Part shown: in pieces, positions 43,686 through 55,446 of the stretch
How positions within the stretch are numbered: the first letter of the stretch is position 1
Layout: the number at the start of each line of letters is the position of its first letter
Program-made: the position numbers and the translations under genes
Origin: Gossypium raimondii
Taxonomy: Eukaryota; Streptophyta; Magnoliopsida; Malvales; Malvaceae
Length of the DNA: 64,000 bases
Direction: 5' to 3'
Assembly: GCF_025698545.1 (NCBI RefSeq)
Contig: NC_068577.1
Span: 6,277,501-6,341,500, forward strand
Notes under the pieces: generated by a model
Database searches by the model: none
Told to the model about the DNA's origin: nothing
What the model saw: the letters and a program-made list of their open reading frames with translations, nothing else

Positions 43686-44090
43686 TAGAGGTGTTCATGG
43701 GCCGGGCAAAAATTATGGGAGGGTTCGGGTAAAAATATAGGCCCAAAATATGGGTTTGGGCAAAAAAGCGAGGCCCGTTTAGAAAACGGGTCGGGCCTTG
43801 GGCACCACTTTTTTGGCTCGAGCCCGGCACGGTCCGGCCCGAATATATAATAAATATTTTTTATTCTTTAATTTTAAAATATTTTTTATTCTTTTTATAT
43901 TTAAAAATATTTTTTTGGTGTTTATTAAATAATGGATCAGGGCGGGCCGGAATCGGGCTTAGAAATTTTTTCTCGCGCCGGGCCTGGACAAATTTTCAGG
44001 CCCATATTTCGGGTCGGGTCGGCCCCGGGCCTAGGAAGCGGGCCAAAAAAATTTTTGGGCCTAGCATTGCCTGGCCCATGAACACCTCTA
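43686..44090. mobile_element. hAT-type MITE, 405 bp, GC-rich
   Basis: Ends TAGAGGTGTTCATGGGCC and GGCCCATGAACACCTCTA are perfect inverted copies. Flanking 8-mers are CCCTAAAC (43678-43685) and CCCTAAAT (44091-44098), 7 of 8 equal, the duplication size of hAT transposons. The body is full of GGGCC/GGCCC words and folds back along its length. No ORF. A relative lies at 58022-58394. Confidence 0.93.
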
Positions 44091-44378
44091 CCCTAAATTC
44101 TAATCTCTTATTTATTTAATTTTTAATCTTAAATCCTAAAACCCTAAACTTTAAAATCCAAAAACGGGCAAAACGCGTCCTTGAAGGAGCGTTTTGCTTT
44201 CATGGACTTAAAGCGCGCCCTCAGGGACGCGTTTTCCTGTCACGTACCCTGACATCGTGCTGACGTGAATGCGCTTTCGGGAAAATGAGCCCATTCCGGT
44301 AAATAATTATTTACCGGGCCTATTTCGGTAAATTTTAAAAAAAATAGGATTTTTATGTGCAATTTGCCCAGTTATGTA

Positions 44379-44862
44379 TGTATTTGTTTTATTAAAAAGT
44401 CAAAACCTATTTTTACTAATACATCTTTTTATAATAATAATAATAAAAGCTGAAAAAGTTAAAAAGTAATGAAAGAGATTATTCACGTGCGGGAGAGAGA
44501 GTCGGTAAGGAAGACGACAAATACCATGACACGTGTTCAGTACTAAAGAGGGTAAAAGTGTGGGGCCATCCTGGTCCCGTCCGTACGCAAGCTTTTCTTT
44601 TTATTTCTTATTTTCGTATTTATAAGCCGAAGGGATAAGCATTGCGGTTTTTGTACTTTTGTACTCTCATGTCTCATCCTTTTTGGATTTTGTTCTTTTT
44701 TTTTCCCCCAAATATTTTTCATAAATATAAATTTTTACTACTTATGTTTTCTTTTTTAAATATTCACATAAAAACTAAAATGAAAAGGACAAAATACCAT
44801 CTATTATTTTTATGGAAAATATTTGGTACAATCAGAGTAAGTTTTAGGCTTTTAGGATTAAG
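44379..44862. other. Intergenic DNA, no gene recognised
   Basis: AT-rich with ACACGTG near 44530. A 77-codon frame is open by composition only. Confidence 0.4.
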
Positions 44863-45311
44863 TAAGGGTGAGTAAAATTTGATAAAAGTTTTAAATTTTA
44901 TATTAAATAATTCGAGTTATTTGAACCAACTCAAATAAAAATTAAAATTTTCGGTTTAACTCGAATATGAATTACACAATTCAAGTTATCCGAATAAGAA
45001 AAGGCAAACTACGTCATTTTGATAAATGTTTATCTTTTCTAAAATTAGAAGTTAAAACCATTAAGTTAAAAGGCAAACGACGTCGTTTTAATAAATGTTT
45101 ACCCATTAACTTAAAAGCAAAACCATTATATTGTTTATGTAATTAAATAATCTTGTAAATGCAACATTGAGTATAAATAATAGTATTCTTTAACTTGACT
45201 CAATAAATTCGATTAAAAAATATTTCAAATTGAGTTCGATTGCTAAAATAAGATTTGTCAACTCGAAATTTTTTACTCTATTCGACTCGACTAATCAAAT
45301 GCTCACCCCTT
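44863..45311. mobile_element. hAT-type MITE, 449 bp, AT-rich
   Basis: Ends TAAGGGTGAGTAAAATTTGA and TCAAATGCTCACCCCTT form an inverted pair, and both subterminal parts carry AATTCGAGTT / AACTCGAAATT. The 8-mers outside are GGATTAAG (44855-44862) and GGGTTAAG (45312-45319), 7 of 8 equal. Inside, the segment GGCAAACGACGTCGTTTTAA near 45070 echoes GGCAAACTACGTCATTTTGA near 45005. Confidence 0.8.
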
Positions 45312-46509
45312 GGGTTAAGAAGTTGACATGTATTTTATAGAGTGTAGTAAAATATTAAAAAAGAAAGACACATGTCAATTTTTAAAATTACTTGTGGAAT
45401 AATATATATTGTCAATGTACCAAATATTAACCTAATCTTTAAGAGTAATTTGGTGTTCCAATTAAAAAAAGACACATGACAATTTTTAAGGTTGTTTGTA
45501 GAATAAAGAAAATATACTTCTAATGTACCAAATACTAAATCTTTAATAGTAATTTGAAATTTGAATAAAACTGTTCTTTGAACTAGCTTAACCACCTTGA
45601 ACGATTCGGTCAAGTTTAGTTAAAAAAAAAAGTTTGTCCTTAAGCTGACTTATCAGAACTAAATTTAAATTAATTGTTTTAATTTTATTTAAATTTAATT
45701 ATAAAATATATAAATATTTAATATAAAATAATATAATTTATTTTTTTAAAACAATATTATGATGTTTTGGACATGTTAGGATGAGCCGAGTTCAAGTCTG
45801 AGCAAGGAAGGTTTTTTTAAATCAGGCTTTAGCCTGATTTGGCCTATAGACATCTATACATTCAAAGCATACTTCATTTTATTTTATAGGTTAGTTTTTT
45901 AATTTTTTAATTAAAAGTGATACTCAAATTAAAAAATTGTCTAATTTTATCCAAAAAGTATACGATGTGCCATATGTGACTTTCTTATTGGTTAGTATTA
46001 TATTTTGGTTACTCCAAAAATAAAATGATAGTTTAAGTACAACTTTTGACAAAAAAAACAACTCTAACGACTAATATAAGAATTTGGAATACTTTAAGGA
46101 TCAATTTACTAATAAAACCTTACTTTAAAAGTTAATTAGTACGGTTATTGGCGCACACTTTGGGTTAGGTTGATTATTTATTTTCTCAAATTATAGAGTA
46201 AAAGTTTGAAAGTTAAAATATGTTTTAAGTCTCTATACACTTTGTACATTTGGAATTTAGTCCCTTACTTTTATTTTTAGGAATTTAATCCATCTACTTT
46301 TCAGATTTAAAATTTTGACTCTAGTTGTTACCACCAATAAAATTATTCTATTAAATAATATGATGTGAATTTTGAAATTAAAAAAAAAACAAATCGGTTG
46401 CTAGTCACGTAACAATATAAATAATTTTTCGCTTAAAAACACCATTCGAACTTGTCATTATAATTTTTTTTCTATTGGAATAGTGTTTTTAAGAAAACTA
46501 ACGTCAATA
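45312..46509. other. Intergenic DNA with short direct repeats
   Basis: Two similar ~110-bp segments (about 45355-45440 and 45460-45550) share AAAGACACATG(T/A)CAATTTTTAA and AATGTACCAAATA. Otherwise AT-rich without coding signal. Confidence 0.45.
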
Positions 46510-47235
46510 TTTTGGTTGAAATAGTTAATGGATTGGTATAATCTGTTGGAATATCTGGAAACAGAGGAATATGTGGATTTTCCAAGGAGTGGATGTTGAT
46601 TTAAAGCATATTATTATCTTTTCATGGAGTTGGTGAATTCTATCAAACATTGTCTTGTTCCATGATCTGTTGGCTCTTCTAGAAATCTTAGTCGTTGCAG
46701 TAATTGAAACCTCCTCCATCAGGATGCTTTAAATTAAACACGGATGGGGAGAGATCACTGAGTTTGGGATTTGCTTCTGCTACTATTATGGCGAAAGATG
46801 TTTTGGGTAGATGGCTTGGAGGTGTGGGTATGAATATTGGAAGATATAGTGTCGAGTAGGTGGAACTTTGCGCAATTTATGATGCCCTTGTGTTGGCTTG
46901 GGATGTTAAATGGGATAATATCATTATTGAAACAGATTGTGCCCAAGCCCTTTTAACAATCTCAAATAATTCTTATGGTAAGTCGAACAAGGATTTTCTG
47001 ATTAGAATAAAGAAACTTTTTAGTGGGAAGTGGTAGGTGGTTTTACAGAAGGTCCCAAGAGAAGCTAATGCTACAGCTCACATATTGGTTGGTGCTATGC
47101 AAAAGTTCCTGTATGGTTCTATCAGATTCAAGGATATCCCAACGGAAATCATTGAGCAAGATGGGAACTCCATTTATAGTGCAACTGTCTTATCTTTGTA
47201 ATTGATCTCTATTTTATTACAAAAAAAAAAACTAA
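46510..47235 (+). pseudogene. LINE (L1-type) 3' end with RNase H-like domain
   Basis: The forward frame gives LNTDGERSLSLGFASATIMA, LGRWLGGVGMNIGRYSVE, VELCAIYDALVLAWDVKW, NIIIETDCAQALLTI and VLQKVPREANATAHILV. This is the RVT_3/RNase H-like module with the DG, E and D motif positions (NTDG, ELCAIYDAL, ETDCAQA) and the final REANATAH. Stops after YSVE and GKW interrupt it. The segment ends at TTTTATTACA then poly(A) (47219-47231), the expected LINE 3' end. No reverse transcriptase is present, so the copy is 5'-truncated. An (ACTA)5 microsatellite follows the A-tail. Confidence 0.85.
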
Positions 47236-47582
47236 CTAACTAACTAACTAATGACCTTATAAATGTAGAAAGACAAAATTATGTCAAAAACTAAATTGTA
47301 TAGATTAAATCTCAAGTTTGAACATAGTGTAAGGGCCAAAATTGAAATTTGACCATTGCCTTATAATGTAAAAGATGAAATGCAAGCCTTAAAGAAAAAT
47401 GAGAAGTCACGTGTCAGTCTCTATGACTTTTAAGATATTCAAATTATACATAACCATATAATATTTTAACCGAAACATTAACTATGTTAACTATTTAGAC
47501 TAATTAATAACATTATAAAAATACAGAGATCAAATTATGTTAAAAATTAAATTATAAAGATTAAATCTCAAATTTAAACATA
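47236..47582. other. Short AT-rich spacer
   Basis: Between the LINE tail and the MULE target duplication. Two related lines (TTATGTCAAAAACTAAATTG near 47280, TTATGTTAAAAATTAAATTA near 47535) suggest an older direct repeat. Confidence 0.4.
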
Positions 47583-47990
47583 GAAACCTAAGGGTTTTTT
47601 ACCTATATATTTAAAAAAAATTACTTAAATGGCATGTTAAATAAATTATGTACCAAAATGGTACATCTAGACAAGTGGAGGGTGGTGCATACGCGGCACC
47701 ACCCTAAAATTCTAACACATTTAACTGAAAAAAAATAATTAAAAAAAACTGGTAATGACAACTAAATAGGCGGCACCTAAAGAAATACCGACCAAATACA
47801 ACTTGTACACGAACAAAACCCGACCCACTATCATAGATGGGACAAGACAATTGAGCAGCACTGGTCATGCCTATTGGAGAGGCGGCACACCCCTGGTCAC
47901 ACCATTTCCACAGGCGGCACACCCTGTACCTTGTCAATGGTGGGAAGGGTCGAATGGCATTCCCGTGAGTTGTGTGTTTCGGGGGGACCT

Positions 47991-47997
47991 TATAAAG
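47991..47997 (+). promoter_or_regulatory. Putative TATA box of the PMD gene in the 7.85-kb MULE
   Basis: TATAAAG sits in the near-palindrome GGGGACCTTATAAAGGTCCC and is followed by a ~160-bp purine-rich (GAGAAGAAG-type) leader at 48020-48185. The position inside the left end and upstream of the PMD exons fits a MULE end acting as promoter. Inference from layout. Confidence 0.45.
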
Positions 47998-49148
47998 GTC
48001 CCCAATGTCCCATTTTTTTGCCGGAAGAGAGAAGACAATCTTTGAAGAAGAGAAGAAGAAGAATGAGAGAGAGCGGGAAAGGGAAAAGAAAGAAAAAAAA
48101 GAGAAGCAGAATAGAGAGAGGGAAGGAGAAAGAGAAGGGAAACAAATAAATAGAAAAGGACAGGAGAGATTGTTGTTTAAAAAATCAAAAAAGGTAATTT
48201 TTTTTTATTTAGTAAAAAAATCACAAAATGTTAATTTGTTTTTGTTGTTATTGTTGATTTAATTCGAATTTAATTTTTTATTTTATTTTTATAAGGTATT
48301 ATTTGGTTAAAAGGGCTATTAAGGTAGGTTTGTATTTATTTTATATTTTCATACATTCATAAGTTATTTTTAATGTTTATTGAAGTAGAAAAGCCTATTT
48401 ATGTTATGTATAAAGAATGTTTTATTTTTTATGTAATTTATTGGTTATGTGTGTTTTAGGTTGATTAGATTTATTTTTATTTAATTTATTTGGCATGTTA
48501 TTTTGATTATTTTAATATAAATTTTTATTTTTATGTAGGTAAAAGATGAGACCATTGAGTTGGAATTTATGAGATAAATTAGGAATAATAGTTTACATGT
48601 TCTAATTTTTAAGATTTTATAGTTGAGAATAAGAGTTTATGTTTTTAAATTTTATTTTATGTTTTTTTATAAATATTATAAATGAAATTTCTTTTGAATC
48701 CTTCTATGCAAAAAAAAATTGTATTTTTGACAATAATTAAGTTGGCATGTTATTATATATATTATATTTTAAACCAATACATTTTACTTACTATCAATTT
48801 AAAATAATAATAAAAATATTCGTATTTATTATATTGAGATAGTTTATGTTATGTTTTTTTATTGACATGTTATTTTATTATTTTAATATAATTTTTTGTT
48901 TTTTATGTAGGTAAAAGATTAAACCATTGAGATGAAATTTGTGAATGAGACCATTGAGTTGGAGTTTGAGTTGAAATTTATAAGATATATTTATTTTGTT
49001 AATGTAGTATAGCAAAAAATATGAAGTGGGCAAAATTGTTTGGTATTTTTGTAATTAAAAACAATATATAAAATTTAGGTATTTTGATAAATATTTATAA
49101 TGCATCAAACTTAGAAATTAATTACCGAAATTTGTTTTGAAATTGCAG

Positions 49149-51137
49149 GTATCGCAAGGGGTTCATTGATTAAGAACGATGATCACATATCAAACACAGT
49201 TAATAATATGATAATATATTGTTATTTGTTAATCATGGGTTCCCTTAAAAAAGTTCTACGTCATTTACGGAAATAAATTATGTTATAATAACTATTTTCT
49301 GTAATTTAATAGTGTCAAGGCCCATACGGCGCATTGAGGGGTCGGGTGAATGGTTTAGGATATCCCTTGGATGAACGACTAATGCCATACTTGGAGTTAG
49401 CCGAATTCGGGTCACCAGCATTGATCCGGACGTTTGATTTTCGATACGATTTAATATACGCATTGGTCAAGCGTTGGCGCCCGGAGACTTACACTTTTCA
49501 TTTGTTGTGTGGGGAGTGCATTGTCACTCTAGAGGATGTTGCATTGCAACTTGGGCTCCCAATCGACAGGAGTGCCATAATGGGCGTAAGTATGATAGCC
49601 GAGCCGGTTGCTCTTTGTTATAGCCTACTAGGAGTCTCACCCAACGATGATGAGTCTAAATTTACGGGTTTGATATTTTCATGGCTTAAAGCCAATTTTG
49701 AACATTTATCAATTAATGCCACTGAGCAGGACGTGATGTGCACAGCTCGAGCGTACATTATGTATATTATAGGGGGTGTACTGCTGCCGGATGCAAATAA
49801 TAACAGGGTTCATTTGATGTATTTACCCCTATTAACTGATTTGCAGAATGTTCGCTCGTATAGTTGAGGTTTCGCAGTTCTGGTTATGTTGTATGGTGAG
49901 CTTTGTCAGACGATAAAGCCTGATGCCGTAGACACAGGAGGCTGCCTTATATTGCTACAGTCATGGGCTTTTTATCGGATGGCATCAGTTAGGCACAAAG
50001 CATACGTATTTCCACTGGTGAACAAGTGATAAAATTTAACCTGTTATAGCAATTAATTGACATTTTTTTCTAATGATACTATTCTAACGATACTATTCTA
50101 ACATGTAATTTGTTTTCGTAGATGGAGTACCAATCCGAGTATCGGGAGGTCATACACTGTCCCGATATATAACAATATGTCGGAGAAGAGGTAAGCTATT
50201 CCAATATCCGTGACATGTAATTACTTTGTATATCTTACTCAAACCGTGTTAAATTTTAACCATGTTATTAATTATGTAATTTATCTAGATGCCGTATCAG
50301 AGACCAGAAATTACGGCTGTTATACCCTCGTCTGCCCACATTTATTCTCACCCGTGGTGCATTAACGAACCAATTACCACTTTCTAGATAGTCAAATGTT
50401 ATAACGGGGATCGAGTACTCTGGAAGTTTGGTTGCATCCAGTATATCCCGGCTCTGCCAATGCAGTTGGGGAAGATTCACGGGATTAACAAGAGAGGAAA
50501 ACATGGAAATAATTGCGGGGTTGTGCACTAGAAATATATTGCAGTGTGGGATAATTGGATGGCGCGAAGACCTCAGATGGATATTTCTTTCGATTTGAAA
50601 CCATCGTTAGAGAACATACAATGGTACTCTAGTACAGGAAAACCATATTTACTTGGTCAGCAGTTGACTATAGTCCAGCCGCACATGCATCGACTTGGGG
50701 CATACGAGCCAGAGCCCTAGCTAGAGGCTAAGCCAAAGCCCGAGCGATCGCATATACATTCCGGTGATAGTTTTTATCATCTGGAATTGCGGGTCAATGA
50801 CTATTTCTCGGGCTCGTCAGGACACAAATATTATTCTGGGTTTGATATTTTCAGTTCAGTACCACCGCAGTACAACACTCTTCCCGACCCGTATCCATCG
50901 CATTACTCCACTTCTCTTGGGTTGTATCCACCGTAGTACAGCACTCCTCCCGGCTCAAGTTCATCGATGACGTTCGGGGCATATGATTTTTCTTTCGTGT
51001 TTCACACACCCCCACCTGCGACTGAAGAGGATGTTGATCGCCGTGATCATCCACAACGTGAACGTCGACCCTCGCAGAAATATACCCCTAGGACCGCACC
51101 ATCAAACCATCAATTTTATGGGTTTCTTGCAATTTAA
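49149..51137 (+). pseudogene. PMD protein gene of the 7.85-kb MULE, with stops
   Basis: A divergent relative of the PMD genes in the 3.3-kb elements. Exon 1 (about 49149-49207) reads GSLIKNDDHIS. The main exon from 49319 contains YALVKRWRPETYTFHLLCGE, CIVTLEDVALQLGLPIDRSA, ALCYSLLGVSP, TARAYIMYIIGGVLLPD and NRVHLMYLPLLTDLQNVRSY, then a TGA at 49865 in place of a Trp codon (normally SWGSAVL). It continues as GFAVLVMLYGELCQ, GGCLILLQSWAFYRM and HKAYVFPLVNK. Small exons near 50121 and 50289 give PSSAHIYSHPWCINEPIT, GDRVLWKFGCIQYIP, MDISFDLKPSLENIQWYSS and a Pro/Ser/Tyr-rich tail ending GFLAI at 51137. At least four stops lie in the C-terminal half. It converges on the transposase gene with about 340 bp between them. 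Confidence 0.85.
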
Positions 51138-51224
51138 ATATTATAAAGTTTGTACTTTTTTTATTCTAAAAAAATATAAATTAAGAAAAAGACAATCTTT
51201 ATATTTATTTAATTAGATTAATTG

Positions 51225-51465
51225 CAACATTAAAACTTGGAACAAACTTTATGGTCATAAATTAGATTAATTGCAACATTACAACATTACAACATTAAAA
51301 CTTGTAATAAACTTTGTAATATAAATTTTGTAATATAAATTAAATACATTACAACATTAAAACTTGGAACAAACTTTGTATTATAAATTTTATAATATAA
51401 ATTAAATACATTACAACATTAAAACTTGGAACAAACTTTGTAATATAAATTAGGTACATTGGATT
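51225..51465. repeat. Tandem repeat between the two convergent MULE genes
   Basis: About three and a half copies of a ~65-bp unit: ACATTACAACATTAAAACTT, GGAACAAACTTTGTAATATA, AATTTTGTAATATAAATTAA. It fills the gap where both transcripts should end. Confidence 0.8.
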
Positions 51466-51473
51466 ACATAAGC

Positions 51474-54136
51474 TCAATTCCTACCCGTTCGTGAAGATTG
51501 TCCAATATAGTAGTTTTGCTGCGGGCATTTACTCCGATTATGACCAACTAATCTGCATAATTCACAATGCTTACCGTCAAATTTCTCCCTAATGTCCATT
51601 TCATTATGAATTCTGAATGATTGTAAATGGCATTTCAAATTCCTATGCAACCTTTTGTTTAGGACAAGCTCGAAAGTCGTCGGAGGCACCTCCCACGTAG
51701 ACAAGTCAGAGAGGACAAGGAACTCATTTTCCCAATCACGCAACGTGCGCTCAATGGTGTACACATCATCAACAAATTGTTCAAGAGCGAGACTTTAGCA
51801 CACACTGCTACGACATGCGCACATGGATAATGAAGTGTTTGGAATCTCCTGCAATCGCACCGTCTGTTTCAGAGATCAACTCTATAGGACCTATGTGGTA
51901 TATCGGGTTAATGACCGATGGTCTCTGTAACTCAAAATGTTTTAAGGCATCTTGAATATACTTCTACATTCATCGACCTCACCATCTGATATTTGCAACC
52001 AATGCATCCCTGACATTTTCGACAAACACGTGTCCCGCCTCTATCTGGTTAACTTGTTGCTGACCCATTCTTGGCATCAAGGTAGCCAACTTGTAAAATG
52101 TAACCGAGAAGACAGATGAAATCAGAAGATGTCGTGTTTTCAATAACACAGAGTTGATCCCCTCAACCAAGTTTATGGTCATTTGACCATAGTGAAAGCC
52201 CTCATCAAAACTTTAAGCCCTATCACAACTCCATGGTACCCAACCACTGTCGAAAAGATGTGTTTGTTTGACCCTCTATGTCACTCTCAAGTCGAGTCAT
52301 TTTTTGGCGAAAAATGTGTGGCTCTAGCTCGTACGCTATATATGTATTAAAAAGAGATAAGTTACAGTATTGCCCTAAAACATTAAAACTTATATTGTAA
52401 AGATAAGGTTATCATTTACCCATTCTCACAACTTCTCTCTACCAATCTGCATTCTTATAATCTCGATGGAAGTTAGCCGCGATGTGTCGGATCCAGTAAA
52501 CGGATCTCCATGGCACACCGGAACACCTAATGGCGGTAATTAATCCTTTCCCTCTATAGGAGATGATGCAAATATTATCGTTACTAATAACATACCTCTA
52601 CAGGTTGGTAATAAAGAATTCCCACGATTTCATGTTCTCCTTATCTACGATGACAAATGCTATCAGGAGCATGTTCTTGTTCCCGTCTTGAGCAACCGTA
52701 AGAAGTATGATATGTGTATATTTTCCATATAGCCAGGTCTCATCTACTTACACAAACGGCTTGCAGTGGGGAAATGCGCGCACACATAGATCAAACATCC
52801 AAAACATCTGATGAAATTTTTTTTCCTTGTTTTAGTTGGTTATTTGGGTCGTAATAAAGTTGTTTCTGTAACTCAATAACAGTCTCCGATACGTACTCTC
52901 GCATAGCGATTATCCATCATTGTAGCTCATTGTACGATGTATCAAAATCTCTGTACAACTGCTCTATTGCCATCTATTTAGCTATCCATGCCTTTCGGTA
53001 TGATACTGGATACTGGAATCATGCCTGCATTTCGGTAATAAGTACCGAAACTTTAATGGTTGGCATGTCCTTCACCATTGGCATGATACACGTATAGATA
53101 GTTTTGGAATCAAGTTTTCGATGATCTTCTGTCATATGTGTTGATGTGCATATGTGAGGCTTAACAAATTTTCGTATATCTCACATCTACGACTTTTTAA
53201 TAAATACAGCTCGTAACCTCCAATTGTAGCCTTCCGTCGACTCTCAACACTCCCCAATATATAATATCGGTTTAGACACTGTGACTTTGTAGTCCATTGA
53301 CATATTCATGCTATACCGCTTAATAGAAAATATGCACTCTTCCTTACTTTTGAATCTCTGGCTTACGAACAACTCCTCAGGATTGGAATCTACTACCAGC
53401 CAATGAACAGGTCATATTTCAGGGTACTCCGGAAACTCAGCTACGTGCGCCTACACTTAACCATCGGTGGCTCGGGATTATTGTGTATCACAATATGTCG
53501 AATCTGGTTCTCGACTAAAGACGCGTTAATGTTTCCATCGTCATTCACGTCTTCGTCGTCAGTATTATCAGGGACCTTGTCCACATCGGGATCACTATCA
53601 CTATCAACCTCGTGATCTCAAGGATCACTACTATCGTATCCATCATCACCAACTACATTAATATCGGGTGCAACATTAAGATCAATATCGATCCCGTATA
53701 TAGTCGATTCACTATCAACATACAATATTGGAGCCACCATGCACGGTTCTTGAGCTTCATGTTCTTCACCTAATACAGTGAGGTCTTCTGTTGGCTCCAC
53801 ACCAGCTAATTCAGCAAATAATTGAATCGGTGCATTTTGGTCACTTTGATTCCCACAATAAATACCGATCATTGTCTCCACGTCTTCATCGTCTACAAGT
53901 TCCATTTCGGTGAATTTGATGGGATTTGTCGAAACTGAAAACTTGTAGAAAAGTTTCGAGATCCTTCTCCCACAACGTTTAACAATTTTTGCGCTAATCA
54001 TTTCCTTCATATCATCGAATGAGACATTTCTATTAAATCACATTGCTATTTGTTGGCGACATTCAAATGTACATCCAATAGTTGTTGTCAAGATTATTCC
54101 ATCGAAATAAACGCATACGAAAAACTGATTATCCAT
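51474..54136 (-). pseudogene. MuDR-type (MULE) transposase, decayed
   Basis: Starts MDNQFFVCVYFDGIILTT, has a stop after QQIAM, then MKEMISAKIVKRCGRRI and an acidic stretch with GIYCGNQSDQNAPIQLF and GIDIDLNVAPDINVVGDDG. Further down: PHCKPFV (stop) VDETWLYGKYTHIILLTVAQ, DGNKNMLLIAFVIVDKENM and SWEFFITNL, the beginning of the MULE DDE catalytic core with its first Asp. Then come SGVPWRSVYWIRHIAANF, MTINLVEGINSVLLKTRHL, and a C-terminal zinc knuckle CELCRLVGHNRSKC (C-x2-C-x4-H-x4-C) ending GQSSRTGRN. Many stops and frameshifts between 52000 and 53600 exclude a functional product. No introns are needed to follow the frame. Confidence 0.88.
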
Positions 54137-54204
54137 CTTCAATACTCAATCTGTTAAAAAATAAACAAAAATTCTCCAAACAAGTTCGAACAGCATAAAA
54201 ATAC

Positions 54205-54759
54205 TTACATAAAAAAATTAATGAATAAAAAGAGACCAAAATTATCAATATGAAATTCCTTAGGATCTTCTTCCTCTTCAATCTTTATAACGAGTATTGA
54301 ATTTAGAAATTCTATCAGTAATTTCCTAACAACTAATTTATCCATCCATGGTATGTCAAACACATTTTGCTTCCCAGTCAACTTTCGTGAACCTATACTT
54401 TGTCTCGCTATTTTCCTTGCTCCACAAGAGATTATAAACTTCACGAAGTTTATAACTAGATTTCAATAGGTTCGTGGTACCAAAGTCTTCCAAAGTTGGT
54501 CTAAAATGATTTGATGCTCCCGTTCTATTAATGTCCCTCTAAGGGTTAAGTATTGCACTTTATTCTTTCTAATCAGTTCATGACCCTTCCATAACACTTC
54601 TTGCATCTTTTGATTTACAGTAATAAGGTGTTGAACGATGTCTTCTTCAGGTTTCATTCTGTAATCTTGCAATTCTCTCATCATTTTATCAACTTTCTCC
54701 CTTTGTGCTGAAGTTATTATCTCATCAAGCAATATCAAATTTATTGCCATTTCTAACAA
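54205..54759 (-). pseudogene. Unidentified third ORF of the MULE, one stop
   Basis: A 98-codon frame from 54759 (MLEMAINLILLDEIITSAQR ... LWKTLVPRTY) ends in TGA, and the same frame resumes after it for about 85 codons (FVKFIISCGARKIARQSIGS ... KIEEEEDPKEFHIDNF). The first part is charged and helical (REKVDKMMRELQDYRMKPEE, KMQEVLWKGHELIRKN); the second contains FDIPWMDKLVVRKLLIEFLN. I recognise no family. It lies upstream of the transposase on the same strand, inside the element, so it may be an accessory gene or a captured fragment. Confidence 0.45.
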
Positions 54760-55446
54760 TATCTATGACAGAAATATTTTCAGTATGTATCTATTTTTTC
54801 CTGTTGTTATCACTAACTAACAATTATTTTATAATAGTTACTAACATAAAACTTTCAAATATATTAAAAAATTTAAAACATAACATTCATAACCTAACAA
54901 ATCACAATAAACCTTAAACAAATAATTAATCTAAACACAAAACTTACTAACAAATCACAATAAACAAAACAACTTTAAAACAAAACATAAAAATAATACT
55001 AAACAAACTATATAATACTAACAAAAATTCTATTTGAAAATAAAAATAAAAATATATTTTCTTTCTTTCTTCCCTCTCCCTCTATTCTTCCTTATGTTCT
55101 GCTATTTTTTTTAACTGATACTAAAATTGAGTTGGATGGGGGAGGGGGGAAATGGTACTGGTGCCACCTATCAGATAGGGTTCACTGGTGCCGCCTATCA
55201 GATAGACACCATACCTTTTTCGTATAAAATACCTTCTCTATACCATTCTGGACAAAGTGGTACCGCCTATCAATTAGGCACCACTATTAATTTTTTTTCT
55301 AGTCAAATGTGTCAGAATTTTAGGGTGGTGCCGCCTATGCACCACCCTTCACTTGCTTGGATGTACCATTTTGGTACATAATCTATTTAACATACTATTT
55401 AAGTAAATTTTTTTTATAATATATAGGTAAAAAATCTGAAACCTAA

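Larger units (their letters stand above)
41055..44369 (+). mobile_element. Complete 3.3-kb non-autonomous MULE with PMD gene (copy 2)
   Basis: Terminal inverted repeats of roughly 100 bp or more: GGGCAAATTACAAAAAAAAG at the left and, reversed, GGGCAAATTGCACATAAAAA at the right, both running through TTTACCGAAATAGGCCCGG, TAAATAATTATTTACCGG and AATGGGC. The flanking 9-mers are ACTTATGTA (41046-41054) and AGTTATGTA (44370-44378), 8 of 9 identical, fitting the 9-bp target duplication of Mutator-like elements. Inside are CpG-rich subterminal repeats, a PMD pseudogene, a telomere-like tract and a nested hAT MITE. There is no transposase, so it must have been moved in trans. Confidence 0.92.
47592..55437. 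mobile_element. Complete 7.85-kb MULE with transposase, PMD gene and an extra ORF
   Basis: Flanked by a perfect 9-bp duplication GAAACCTAA (47583-47591 and 55438-55446). Inverted ends of about 140 bp: GGGTTTTTTACCTATATATT left and, reversed, AGATTTTTTACCTATATATT right, continuing through ATTATGTACCAAAATGGTAC and AAGGGTGGTGCATAGGCGGC. Subterminal GGTGCCGCCTATC-type words recur in both ends (47770-47925; 55160-55340). Content on the two strands: PMD gene plus strand 49149-51137, MuDR-like transposase minus strand 54136-51474, unidentified ORF minus strand 54759-54205. The intact duplication suggests a rather recent insertion, yet the genes carry stops. Confidence 0.95.

Noticed and set aside
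47874..48262. Lys/Arg/Glu-rich frames near the MULE left end
   Set aside because: Product of a purine-rich GAGAAG leader; no domain and no conserved start.
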